The notes under the pieces are model-generated. The model had not been told where the DNA came from. It made no database searches and saw only the letters and a list, made by a program, of their open reading frames with translations. DNA of 64,000 nt from an uncultured Clostridia bacterium. GTDB taxonomy: Bacteria; Bacillota; Clostridia; Christensenellales; CAAEEZ01. Positions within the stretch are counted from its first letter, which is position 1; the number at the start of each line of letters is the position of its first letter. The stretch lies in NCBI GenBank assembly GCA_934365195.1, contig CAKRNA010000001.1, positions 124,001 to 188,000 of the forward strand, in the 5' to 3' direction. The position numbers and the translations under genes were made by a program. Positions 34,291 through 42,337 of this stretch are shown piece after piece.

Positions 34291-34340
34291 TATGCACCCA
34301 AAAGTTTTACATTTTTGTTCAAACTTTTGGATTCTCATCA
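34291..34340. repeat. Transposon-end-like repeat, copy B
   Basis: Begins directly after the SLOG stop codon. It has two inverted ends of about 25 bp (GCACCCAAAAGTTTTAC and, on the other strand, TGATGAGAATCCAAAAGTTT). About 38 of 42 central bases match copy C (49252-49305) when that is reverse-complemented. Confidence 0.55.
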
Positions 34341-34587
34341 TTTCCCGAACTCTTTAAATTTTTGCTTTGTATTGCCACTTTTTTTATAATGTTATTAGCA
34401 TTTTTTAAATGGTGCTTTTTTAATTATTTTTGACGATATTTACCACTTTTGCTAGGTCAAAATTAAGCGATATTTTACTTACCGTAAACGCTTATCTTTG
34501 TTTATCGTAAAAATAATTATTAGCCGAATGCGGCTTATTACCTAGGTTTTTGATTTTTTAATCTAGTTTTACGTTAGCCGCTATTTG
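34341..34587. other. AT-rich intergenic stretch with a small hairpin
   Basis: No gene seen. AGCCG-AATG-CGGCT (34522-34535), followed on the minus strand by an AT-rich run with five T residues, may be a weak terminator for the GNAT-radical SAM gene. Confidence 0.35.
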
Positions 34588-36108
34588 CTATTTATTATTT
34601 CTTTCTCTTTCCTGCTGCTCTTTTAGTTTTAACCTATAACAGTCGTTTTCTATCGAGCAACCGCCACACTTTGTACAGCCCTCTTGCTTGTTAAAATCAA
34701 GGTGATACTTAACAAGTATTTCACCCAGTTTTTCAGACATTTCTCTAAGGTCGCTAGGGGTACACAACGTCTCCTTTTTCTCGGTGCAATTATCAAGCGG
34801 ACGATACGGCATAATGGTTGGGAACACGCCCTTTTTAGCCATTTTTTCGCACTCGTCTATTATATCTTGTTTTGGCTGTAATCCACCTATCAGCACGCTG
34901 GAAACCTGCCCGTAACCAAACACTTTTACCGCCCTATCAAACGCTTTGTGGTAGTGCTCGTAACTAATGCTAGACTTACCCGGGCAAATCTCCCTTCTTA
35001 GTTCTTGGCTAGCAATTTCAAGGTTCATAATAGCAACGTCAAGCCCTGTTTTTTTAAGTTCGTCCAGTTTGGATAGGTCGCTTGGCGGCGCAAACTCAAT
35101 AGCGATTTTACAGTCCGAAAACTGCCTGATTTTCTTAACTAGGTCTATCCAGTAGTCCGCCATAATATCGGGCGACTTGTAGGTTGCACCCGAAAAGTTA
35201 AGCATACCGCCCTTGTTCGTTTCAAGCAAAATCTTTATGCTATTTGCTAATTTTTCGGTATCAATCGGTTCTTCCGTTTCCTTTACAATGGAGCAAAACT
35301 TACATTTTAAGCCCTTTTTGTCGTAGCAACAATTAGTGCTTGGCCACACGTTGATACAGTTCGTGCAATGCAACCTTGCCATACCGTCAAGGAAGGTGTT
35401 GGTTTGGTTTAGTGCCCCGAAAAACTCCACCTTAAAGTCGTACTTATCGCTTTTAATGTAAAAATCACCGCCACGCTCGTACAGGTGGTACTTGCTAGAC
35501 TCTGAAAATTTTTCCGCCACACTCACGTTCACGTTGGTATCGCCAAAAGATAGGTTGACGGCGTGCACAAAGCCCTTGTCGAAAAAATGCGGATACTTTC
35601 TTAGCAAACTTTCCTTTGCATTTTCGTCCACGGCAACCCCGTAGATAAGCAGTTCTGATTTAATAAAAATTTCGTCTTCTATGTTCATTTTTACCTCGTA
35701 ACGCATTAAACGTGGAAAACAAGTTTTGTTGTAAAGATTACAGCCCGTGCACTCGCCAAGTAGTTCGGGCTTATTATCTACGTATTCTGCCCCCGTATGC
35801 TCAAAAAAAGCAGGCGTTTTGGCAACCAAATACACGTAATCGGTTTTACCCTTTAAGTACTTGAACATATCTTGAATAAGCCCCTTTGCTATACCCTTGC
35901 CTCTTTTGTTTTCTTCCACTCCGATATAGTCCAAAATATACTCGCCAAGCCTGTACGACACAGTCATTGCGCCCGCTATTTTTCCGCCGTCTTTAACCAT
36001 AACGGAATAGATAGGCGAATTTTCCATCACCCATTCGTCAGTAATTTCAAAGTCGAATTTTTTGTAAAAATCCGTTAGTTGTTCGTGGCAAGTAACTTGT
36101 TTTTCCAT
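34588..36108 (-). CDS. GNAT acetyltransferase fused to a radical SAM-like domain
   Basis: A 506-residue fusion. Residues 1-118 are a GNAT domain with the acetyl-CoA loop ENKRGKGIAKGL (66-77) and a late FFEHTGAEYVD strand. A cysteine linker (CTGC at 120-123, Cys130) follows. From about 235 comes a TIM-barrel-like radical SAM region: C-x2-C at 248-251, then Cys260/261, Cys269 and Cys272. The last three can supply the [4Fe-4S] ligands, though the spacing (C-x7-8-C-x2-C) is wider than CxxxCxxC. NFSGATY, then EIASQELRREICPGKSSISYEHY and GQVSSVLIGGLQP, resemble biotin-synthase-like radical SAM enzymes. The C-terminus adds CTKCGGC-x5-C. Substrate unknown. Confidence 0.78.
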   Translation of the reverse strand: MEKQVTCHEQLTDFYKKFDFEITDEWVMENSPIYSVMVKDGGKIAGAMTVSYRLGEYILDYIGVEENKRGKGIAKGLIQDMFKYLKGKTDYVYLVAKTPAFFEHTGAEYVDNKPELLGECTGCNLYNKTCFPRLMRYEVKMNIEDEIFIKSELLIYGVAVDENAKESLLRKYPHFFDKGFVHAVNLSFGDTNVNVSVAEKFSESSKYHLYERGGDFYIKSDKYDFKVEFFGALNQTNTFLDGMARLHCTNCINVWPSTNCCYDKKGLKCKFCSIVKETEEPIDTEKLANSIKILLETNKGGMLNFSGATYKSPDIMADYWIDLVKKIRQFSDCKIAIEFAPPSDLSKLDELKKTGLDVAIMNLEIASQELRREICPGKSSISYEHYHKAFDRAVKVFGYGQVSSVLIGGLQPKQDIIDECEKMAKKGVFPTIMPYRPLDNCTEKKETLCTPSDLREMSEKLGEILVKYHLDFNKQEGCTKCGGCSIENDCYRLKLKEQQERERNNK

Positions 36109-36154
36109 AATATTATTATACTATAACTATTCAAATTCGGCAAATATCAAAATA

Positions 36155-36182
36155 AAAAACGCCATAAATTTATGACGTTTTT
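36155..36182 (-). terminator. Terminator of the lipoprotein gene
   Basis: AAAAACG-C-CATAAATTTATG-A-CGTTTTT forms a near-perfect 13-bp stem, with the T run on the minus strand in the arm itself. Confidence 0.6.
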
Positions 36183-36250
36183 AATAGGATTATATAGTTA
36201 TGAAGCGTAATTTGTTACATTTTTTACTAATTGCTTTTGCGCTGCGCTAA

Positions 36251-37231
36251 TTATTCAGCGGTAGGAGTAATCACTACTTCCTCAACGTTGCCTTGTCCGT
36301 AAACGAAGTTGTAGGTGTTTTCGCCGACTTTTTCGATATTGAACTTAATTTCTCTCTTGCCGTTTTCGTACTCTACTCTAAACTTGTTTTCGCCAACTTT
36401 TTTGATTTCGTACTCAACGCCGTTAAACTCCACGCTCATTTCGGTTTTGCCGTCCTCAACTTCCCACTCGATTTCAAACTCGCTAACCGTTACGCCTGCG
36501 CTGTTTACTACTTTGTATTTGTAACTCGTTTCGGTTTCGGTCACGCCGTTTTCGGTCTCTTCCTCAACGCTTTGTTTAATGGTTACGTACGAGCCGTCTG
36601 CCGACTTCGTTGTAAAAGTAATGCTAACTTCGGTTTCGGTTTCGCCGTCTTCCACTTCGGTTTCAACCTCTCTCATTCCGTAGATTGCAAAAGCCTCTTC
36701 GCCTCTTACTAACACGCCACTAAAAGTGCTTTTCTCTTTTACTTCGTTAATATCGTCTTTATCAACGATTTTGCCGCTATTAGTTATCTCGGTGTAGTAC
36801 ATTACGTACTTGTCGCCGGCTACGTTTACCGCCATTTTAGTGCTGTGTAGCACATTCTCGCCATCCTTAACCTCTTTTATGGCATATTTACCGTCCTCAC
36901 CGGTTGGGGCTGATACTTGGATATCGAATCCGCCGTTTTCTAACATTTCCTCAAACATTACTAGGTAGGTTTTAAAGTCCTCTACCACTGAATCGGTAAT
37001 GCCGTTTGGTCTTGTAAAAGTGCTTGCCGTAGTCTCTGCTAGTGCGCTAGCCCCTGCCGAGCCCGATTGACCTAAATAAGATGCTCCCGATACCGCAGAC
37101 ATAGAGAATATATCTTGTGCCGTTACCTTTTTGTTGGTTGGCGCCGCCTTAGGATTACAGCCTGTTAACCCCACAAGGCTAGTTGCCGCAATCGCCGTTA
37201 CTGCTAACGTTGTTAAAAGTTTCTTTTTCAT
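36251..37231 (-). CDS. Lipoprotein of unknown function, likely ECF-sigma target
   Basis: A 326-residue secreted lipoprotein with the lipobox LTGC (Cys25 from the ATG at 37231). Residues 30-75 are low in complexity (Ala/Ser/Thr). The rest is predicted beta-rich and strongly acidic, with many Glu/Thr/Val alternations (VETEVEDGETETEVSI) and two similar C-terminal hairpins (KKVGENKFRVEYENG and EKVGENTYNFVYGQG). I recognise no family. I start it at 37231 because GGAGGG precedes that ATG; an upstream in-frame start is not supported. Its upstream region holds the same promoter motif as the nearby sigma factor operon, so it is probably a member of that regulon and may sense or buffer envelope stress. 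Confidence 0.8.
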   Translation of the reverse strand: MKKKLLTTLAVTAIAATSLVGLTGCNPKAAPTNKKVTAQDIFSMSAVSGASYLGQSGSAGASALAETTASTFTRPNGITDSVVEDFKTYLVMFEEMLENGGFDIQVSAPTGEDGKYAIKEVKDGENVLHSTKMAVNVAGDKYVMYYTEITNSGKIVDKDDINEVKEKSTFSGVLVRGEEAFAIYGMREVETEVEDGETETEVSITFTTKSADGSYVTIKQSVEEETENGVTETETSYKYKVVNSAGVTVSEFEIEWEVEDGKTEMSVEFNGVEYEIKKVGENKFRVEYENGKREIKFNIEKVGENTYNFVYGQGNVEEVVITPTAE

Positions 37232-37316
37232 AGTTCCCTCCAAGTTAATTATATTTCATTTAATGATGTACAACTTAAAATATTTTTCTAACGTTTTAAG
37301 CCGCTTTCATATCCTT

Positions 37317-37355
37317 TTCACTATATATACATTTCCCGCTTTTCAAAATTCTAAC
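37317..37355 (-). promoter_or_regulatory. ECF-type promoter of the lipoprotein gene
   Basis: On the minus strand GTTAGAATTTT (37355-37345), a 14-bp gap and GTATATATAGTGAA (37330-37317). Both blocks are identical to those upstream of the sigma factor gene. The start codon is about 85 nt downstream. Confidence 0.7.
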
Positions 37356-37497
37356 AATTTCTAAAAATTTTTATAAAATATTTTTTCTAGCAACTTAATT
37401 AGCGTTATCCTTTTAAATAAAATGCGCTTAATAGCCTATTATTACTAACGTTTTGATTGTTTAATCTTAATTTACGCCGCCTATTATTTATCAAAAG
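37356..37497. other. AT-rich intergenic stretch
   Basis: Between the lipoprotein promoter and the terminator of the anti-sigma gene. No gene, repeat or structured element supported. Confidence 0.4.
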
Positions 37498-37528
37498 AAG
37501 AGAGCCTAGCGGCTTGCTAAACTCTCTT
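37498..37528 (-). terminator. Hairpin after the anti-sigma gene
   Basis: AAGAGAG/CTCTCTT outer stem (37498-37504 with 37522-37528) with an inner TAGC/GCTA pair. The minus-strand T run (TTCTTTTG) is modest. Confidence 0.6.
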
Positions 37529-37573
37529 TAATTGTAAATTATTTATTTTATTAGTTTATTTTATTATTAGTTT

Positions 37574-38623
37574 TCACCGAGTTTTACGGCTTAGAATTAT
37601 TTTGATTAAATCGTCAAGGTCGTCAGGAACAACGCCTAGATTTAAATCCCTTTCGATGCTTATGATTTTGTCATAGTCATCGGCAAGTTCCTCTAATAAT
37701 TCGTAAAAATCCTCAAAAGTGCACGTTTCGGCGTTAAGGTTGAAGTCCTCGATATAGTCGTCCTCGTACTCTTCTCCGTACTTTTTAACGCTTTCGAAAA
37801 CCGCACTTAGTTTGTTTACGTCCACCTTTGTAGTCAAAGGGCTTTCGCTATCAAACAAATCCTCCAAATTTTTCACGGTTTTTTTGTTAAACTTGGTGAT
37901 ATTTACACTAGGCTCAACGTCTTTAACAATTCCTATCACGCCATCTATCACGCCCTCGATACTGCCTTTCATTTCCTTAACAAGAGCGTCGATTTCCTCT
38001 TTGAACACGCTTAGATACGCCTCTGCATTATTCTCGATTTCGTCCTCGATCCTATCAAGTTCTTCCTTTGTCATTTTGTTTATGCTCTTATTAACGCCCT
38101 CTCTTTTCAGTATTTGTTCCACGTTATTTGTTATTATGCCGTACTGCTTGTCGTTAAACTTGCCCTTTTCGTCTACGACGGTGATTTTCACGTCGCCATC
38201 GCCTTTCAAATACCCCAAAGTTTTCATTCTATTTAGTAGTTTGCTGGACACTTGGTTAACGTCCTCGCCCACCATATTTTTGCCGTATATTAGCATTATG
38301 CCGTCCTTATTCAGCCCTCTTACAGCGGTGACTTTGCCTTTGCTATTGTACTTTATTTCGATATCGGGGTTTATCGACATAACCATAGAATAATTATTTA
38401 AAACGGGAGTGTTTCCGTCACCTTTTGGGTTTAAAACAAGTACCGGAGTAATTATCGCAATTAGCAACACCACAACAGCCATAATAGGCATAACAGCCCA
38501 CTTTGCTCTGACGCTTTTTTCCTTTTTTACGGGGAGAATTGCTGCATTTTGCTTGATTTTCTCTTTCAAATCGGGGGTAACGGAATTTAGTTCGTCTTTC
38601 ATTCTTTTTTCAAACTTATTCAT
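37574..38623 (-). CDS. Membrane anti-sigma factor with an RsgI-like extracellular domain
   Basis: A 349-residue single-pass protein. The cytoplasmic N-terminus (1-42) would bind the sigma factor; one membrane helix follows (about 44-66). The outer part begins MVMSINPDIEIKYNSKGKVTAVRGLN and continues to LGYLKGDGDVKITVV, the pattern of RsgI-type periplasmic domains (NP-x-I, N-x-G-V, GYL). The remainder is acidic, helical and unrecognised. Two adjacent ATGs exist; the second (38623) is better spaced from GGAGG. It overlaps the sigma gene by 8 nt, so the two are translationally coupled. In related pairs the outer domain senses polysaccharide or envelope signals and proteolysis frees the sigma factor. 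Confidence 0.85.
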   Translation of the reverse strand: MNKFEKRMKDELNSVTPDLKEKIKQNAAILPVKKEKSVRAKWAVMPIMAVVVLLIAIITPVLVLNPKGDGNTPVLNNYSMVMSINPDIEIKYNSKGKVTAVRGLNKDGIMLIYGKNMVGEDVNQVSSKLLNRMKTLGYLKGDGDVKITVVDEKGKFNDKQYGIITNNVEQILKREGVNKSINKMTKEELDRIEDEIENNAEAYLSVFKEEIDALVKEMKGSIEGVIDGVIGIVKDVEPSVNITKFNKKTVKNLEDLFDSESPLTTKVDVNKLSAVFESVKKYGEEYEDDYIEDFNLNAETCTFEDFYELLEELADDYDKIISIERDLNLGVVPDDLDDLIKIILSRKTR

Positions 38624-39131
38624 CATAAACCTCCTTATACATTCTTTCCACTTTCTTTAAAATTTTGTTATATTGCCAGTTCACCGTCGCTATCGGCCTG
38701 TCTATAATTTTTGCCACTTCCACTCGTCTATACCCATCCACTACCGTCAGTTTCAGTATCTTCCACTCGTAGTCGTCTAGGTGCTGTTTTGCAAAGTCAA
38801 GAAGCGGGCTAAAACTTTCTACCTCGGGGCACTCTATATTTTCGTGATAATCTAACGGTGAAAACCTCTCGCCCCTTTTAACCTCGTTTAGCGCTTTATT
38901 TTTCGCCGTGGTAATAAGGTAAGCATACACGTTTTTATTTTCGTCCACATCCTCTATTTTTTGTAGAAAACTTTCGTACACGTCCTGCATAATATCCTCT
39001 GCAAGCGAATAATCCTTGACAATGGACTTTATGGTAAAATACACGCCGTTTTTGGTCGCATCGTAAAACTGGTCAAAATATTTTATTTTTCCCTGCTTTA
39101 ATTTATCTACTAAGTACCCTAAATTCTGCAT
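38616..39131 (-). CDS. ECF-family RNA polymerase sigma factor
   Basis: A 171-residue sigma factor with region 2 (about 20-80: DYSLAEDIMQDVYESFLQKI, the DQ/ED-x-x-Q-x-x-F motif) and region 4 (about 118-165: LKLTVVDGYRRVEVAKIIDRPIATVNWQYNKILKK), joined by a short linker. This two-region layout defines the ECF class. I choose the ATG at 39131; an in-frame GTG at 39149 lies inside the -10 element of its own promoter and so cannot be translated from it. The anti-sigma gene overlaps its 3' end. The shared promoter upstream of it and of the lipoprotein gene indicates autoregulation. Confidence 0.92.
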   Translation of the reverse strand: MQNLGYLVDKLKQGKIKYFDQFYDATKNGVYFTIKSIVKDYSLAEDIMQDVYESFLQKIEDVDENKNVYAYLITTAKNKALNEVKRGERFSPLDYHENIECPEVESFSPLLDFAKQHLDDYEWKILKLTVVDGYRRVEVAKIIDRPIATVNWQYNKILKKVERMYKEVYDE

Positions 39132-39144
39132 AACTACAATCCCG

Positions 39145-39182
39145 TTCACTATATATACTTTTTTGTAAAGAAAAATTCTAAC
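39145..39182 (-). promoter_or_regulatory. ECF-type autoregulatory promoter
   Basis: On the minus strand GTTAGAATTTT (39182-39172), a 13-bp gap and GTATATATAGTGAA (39158-39145). The blocks are identical to those at 37317-37355. Confidence 0.7.
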
Positions 39183-39285
39183 TTTTTTAGTTTAAATTTA
39201 TCTTTTTTTATTCTATTAGGTTTATTTTAACATTTTTATTTATAACTAAGTACTATTTTGAATAATTTATTACAATATTTTTAAA

Positions 39286-39328
39286 GAAAAACCGCAACCC
39301 TCTTTTATTAAAAAGTTTGATTGCGGTT
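39286..39328 (-). terminator. Terminator of the ABC transporter operon
   Basis: AACCGCAA/TTGCGGTT (39290-39297 with 39321-39328) with a 23-nt loop; the minus-strand 3' side is TTTTTCTTT. Confidence 0.75.
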
Positions 39329-39368
39329 AGGTTTATAACTATACTGTGCTCGCTTGTAATAATAAAGA

Positions 39369-40259
39369 TTATAGCGGCAAGTCCTTACGCTTAAATATTT
39401 CGCTACCTGCTACGTACATTACCACCCCGATAACGAATAAAATTGCAAACTGCCACGTAAACGACAGCGTTCCGTCGAAAATAGAGTTGGTGTTTAGCAA
39501 GGTGATTATCGTCATATAGTCGAATACTTTAAGCCCTGCAATGCCCATACCCGCTTGAACGAAATCAGGATCGCCGAACATACCGATAATCCTATTGATA
39601 TAGAATAGTATTAGCAGTCCGCCGCTTGCTGCGTACGAGAACTTGGCAAGGTTAAAGTACGAGGCAAAGAAAAAGCAAATTCCCGATATAGCAAACAATA
39701 ATAGGAACAACCCGAAGTTAAGTTCGAACACCTGCAAGTAGTTTACTTCAAGCCCGATTGAAACGGAGGCGATAATATCCACCAAGAAGGTTAAAATGAA
39801 CATACCCGCAAGAGATACGATAAGATAAGTGCTTTGGGTGATGACTACCGTTGAACGCTTTGTCGGAGTGGACAAAACGAACGCCATAGAGCCCCTATCC
39901 ACTTGTGACGCAACTAGGTTGTTGGCTACTATTATGGTGTAAATCATAGGTACGATAACGCCAAGCAAGTTGTAAAACATATTGTTCATCATCTTGTTCA
40001 TATCCATACCTTGCATATTTTGTAATAAGTTTTCGTTTAGTCCCATCGTGCCAAGCAAATCTTGAATAGTTAGTCCTTGTTTTAGAAGGGCAACTATATA
40101 CGGCGACAATGCGTCCATGCTTATGTGGAACGAATTAGCGCCCGAGGTAGCAAGCACTACTTTTAGGATTGCAATAATTATACACACTACTATAGTGGTT
40201 GCAAGCCATAAAACCCAGTTTGCTTTTATGGACTGTTTCATTAAAGGTTTACTTATCAT
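39369..40259 (-). CDS. ABC-2 type permease
   Basis: A 296-residue membrane protein with about six helices (near residues 12-37, 105-130, 152-178, 185-212, 220-245 and 270-292). The long outer loop before helix 2 and the DRGSMAFVLSTPTKRSTVVITQ block, a cytoplasmic loop typical of ABC-2 exporters, fit the family. I start it at the ATG at 40259 with AAAGGAG upstream. It overlaps the 3' end of the second ATPase gene by 11 nt. Together with two ATPase subunits it forms an exporter for an unknown substrate, perhaps a drug, peptide or lipid. Confidence 0.88.
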   Translation of the reverse strand: MISKPLMKQSIKANWVLWLATTIVVCIIIAILKVVLATSGANSFHISMDALSPYIVALLKQGLTIQDLLGTMGLNENLLQNMQGMDMNKMMNNMFYNLLGVIVPMIYTIIVANNLVASQVDRGSMAFVLSTPTKRSTVVITQSTYLIVSLAGMFILTFLVDIIASVSIGLEVNYLQVFELNFGLFLLLFAISGICFFFASYFNLAKFSYAASGGLLILFYINRIIGMFGDPDFVQAGMGIAGLKVFDYMTIITLLNTNSIFDGTLSFTWQFAILFVIGVVMYVAGSEIFKRKDLPL

Positions 40260-41208
40260 TATTTGCTCCTTTTTCAAACACGCTGTCAAAGTACTTATCC
40301 AAAGTGTACTTCGTTTCGCTAATAAATTTTACGCTATAACTTGTAAGGGCGTTAAACATTTTGTTTACGTCTTCGTCCTTCACGTTTATTACCACCCTGT
40401 TATGCTCCGGAATCAGCCTTTCAAAAGTGAAGTTCTTGGTGATAAAATCCTTGTATTCCTCCGCTTTGAAAAACTCGATATTATAGGTTCTTAGGTCGTT
40501 ATTAGTAATCCTACTCATATCCGTTATATCCACAAGGTGTCCGTCTTTTAGTAGCCCCACTCTGTCGCAGGTTTCCTCCACTTCCTCAAAAATATGGCTG
40601 GACATAAATATCGTTTTGCCCTTTTTCTTTTCCTCTAACAGTATATCCATAAAGGACTCACGCATAAGCGGATCTAGTCCCGTTGTAGGCTCGTCTAAAA
40701 TCAAAATAGGCGGGTCGTTCATAAGGGCGGCAACGATTGCCGTTTTTTGTTTCATACCCTTACTCATACGTTTTAAGTTTGCGCCCGTATCCAGTTGCAA
40801 GCGGTTGATTAGGTAGTTTGCGTACGACATATCCTTAATGCCCCAAAACTCCGCTTGTATCTTCAAAAAGTCGTTACCGGTTTGCACGCCCGGGTAAGCA
40901 ATTTCGCCCGGCACGTAGCCAACGTACTGTTTTATTTGCATAGAGTTTTTCCACGAGTCTAACCCGAACACACTTACCGAGCCGCTAGTTGGCTTCAAAA
41001 AGCCCATAATATTACGTATCGTGGTGGTTTTTCCGCTACCGTTTGTCCCCACGTAGCCGATTGTTTCGCCCTTGTTTACGTCTAAGGTCAAGTCGAAAAT
41101 GCCCTTTCCCTCGCCGTAATCTTTGGTTAAATTACGTATGGATATTACGGGAGCGTTGTCAAAAGCAGACAAATCGACGTTATTTTTTACGTTTGAATCG
41201 TGTTTCAT
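40249..41208 (-). CDS. ABC transporter ATP-binding protein, second of two
   Basis: A 319-residue nucleotide-binding subunit: Walker A GTNGSGKTTT (about 52-61), a signature LKRMSKGMKQK variant of LSGGQ, Walker B ILILDEPTTGLDP and the H-loop SSHIFEEVE. An extended C-terminal domain of about 90 residues is typical of drug- and lantibiotic-type exporters. The signature is SKGM in place of SGGQ, and the paralogue upstream has SLGV. It overlaps the upstream ATPase gene by 29 nt and the permease by 11 nt, so all three are one operon. It may form a heterodimer with its paralogue over a permease dimer. Confidence 0.9.
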   Translation of the reverse strand: MKHDSNVKNNVDLSAFDNAPVISIRNLTKDYGEGKGIFDLTLDVNKGETIGYVGTNGSGKTTTIRNIMGFLKPTSGSVSVFGLDSWKNSMQIKQYVGYVPGEIAYPGVQTGNDFLKIQAEFWGIKDMSYANYLINRLQLDTGANLKRMSKGMKQKTAIVAALMNDPPILILDEPTTGLDPLMRESFMDILLEEKKKGKTIFMSSHIFEEVEETCDRVGLLKDGHLVDITDMSRITNNDLRTYNIEFFKAEEYKDFITKNFTFERLIPEHNRVVINVKDEDVNKMFNALTSYSVKFISETKYTLDKYFDSVFEKGANNDK

Positions 41209-42121
41209 TTTGACTTACCCCTCCGTAATGGCGATTTTCGTTGTAGAATTGCATAAAGAAATCTTGCAAAGAGAATACTTCCTCGGTAAAAGATTTTACG
41301 TGCATATCTTTAAGCGTGAGCATTAGTTTGTTTATCTCTTTGTCGTTGACGTTGATTTTAACGTACAACTTTTGGTCGTTGCTGTAAGAAATATCGTAGC
41401 CAAGTAGTTTGAACTTATTGTAGTCGATTAGATTTTCAAAGTTTATTTGATACACCTTGTTTTCGCTGTGCTTTAAGTCGTCGGCAACAAACTCCGACAC
41501 GATTTTGCCGTCCTTAATAATGGCAATCCTATCGCAAGTAGCGTCTACTTCGTGGAAAATATGGCTGGACAAAAGTATGGTCTTGCCACGCTTTTTCTCC
41601 TCCAAAATATAATCTATAAACACGTTTTGCATAATAGGATCAAGTCCGCTAGTCGGCTCGTCAAGAATTAGCACCTTAGGATCGTCCATAAAAGCGGTAA
41701 CTATGGCAAGTTTCCTTTTTACGCCAAGCGACATTCTTTTCATATCGCCCGACGGATCAAGTTGGAACTTATCAAGTAGGTATTTTAAGTACTCGTCCTT
41801 TTTGGACTTTCTTAGCCCTTGCATCATTTTGATAAATTCGTCGCCTTTTAGCCCGCTAGGAAGTGCAACCTCGCCCGGAAGATACCCTACGTCGCTTAAA
41901 ATCTTGTAATAGTTTTTGTAACTTTCCATGCCAAGAACCGAGGTTGAGCCCGATTGTGGCTTGCTAAACCCCATAATATGCCTAATAGTAGTAGTTTTAC
42001 CTGCGCCGTTAGGCCCTAAAAAGCCGAAAACTTCGCCGCTATCTACGTGGAAACTTACGTCGAACACACCTCTTCCGTGCCCGTAGTCCTTAGTTAAATT
42101 GTTTACTTCAATTACAGACAT
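41180..42121 (-). CDS. ABC transporter ATP-binding protein, first of two
   Basis: A 313-residue nucleotide-binding subunit: Walker A GPNGAGKTTT (about 35-44), signature MKRMSLGVKRK, Walker B VLILDEPTSGLDP and SSHIFHEVD, with a C-terminal extension of about 90 residues. It is clearly a paralogue of the next gene (shared VNNLTKDYG-x-G-x-GVFD start), from a duplication that is now well diverged. AGGTAAAAA precedes the ATG. It leads the operon; a good promoter lies at 42141-42169. Its 3' end overlaps the next gene by 29 nt. Confidence 0.9.
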   Translation of the reverse strand: MSVIEVNNLTKDYGHGRGVFDVSFHVDSGEVFGFLGPNGAGKTTTIRHIMGFSKPQSGSTSVLGMESYKNYYKILSDVGYLPGEVALPSGLKGDEFIKMMQGLRKSKKDEYLKYLLDKFQLDPSGDMKRMSLGVKRKLAIVTAFMDDPKVLILDEPTSGLDPIMQNVFIDYILEEKKRGKTILLSSHIFHEVDATCDRIAIIKDGKIVSEFVADDLKHSENKVYQINFENLIDYNKFKLLGYDISYSNDQKLYVKINVNDKEINKLMLTLKDMHVKSFTEEVFSLQDFFMQFYNENRHYGGVSQNETRFKRKK

Positions 42122-42140
42122 TTTTTACCTCTATAATTGT

Positions 42141-42169
42141 ATTTTATTGCTGTTTTAAAATGTTGTCAA
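42141..42169 (-). promoter_or_regulatory. Promoter of the ABC exporter operon
   Basis: TTGACA (42169-42164), 17-bp spacer, TAAAAT (42146-42141). Confidence 0.65.
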
Positions 42170-42337
42170 GGCGATTTTTTGATTTACGCTATTATATATT
42201 TTTTCCACTTCAAGAAATTAAAATTTCAAGTGCGATTTTTTGTTTTTTACCGCTTTTACAAAATTTTTTCAAAATAGTAAGTTGTCAGATTTTCAGTTTA
42301 GGGATATACTATTATTACAAATAATAGAAGGTGCATT

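Noticed and set aside
34120..34300. SLOG gene as a toxin of a toxin-antitoxin pair
   Set aside because: The divergent, operator-shared layout is atypical of TA operons, and the fold is a ligand-binding one with no toxin-type active site.
40249..42121. Recent gene duplication or assembly error giving two ABC ATPases
   Set aside because: The two proteins share the family core but differ widely in sequence and C-termini, so it is an old paralogue pair in a normal operon.
42280..42330. Possible third ECF-type promoter before the lipase gene
   Set aside because: A GATATAC-like block is present but the -35 GTTAGAATTTT is not; the resemblance is no better than chance in such AT-rich DNA.
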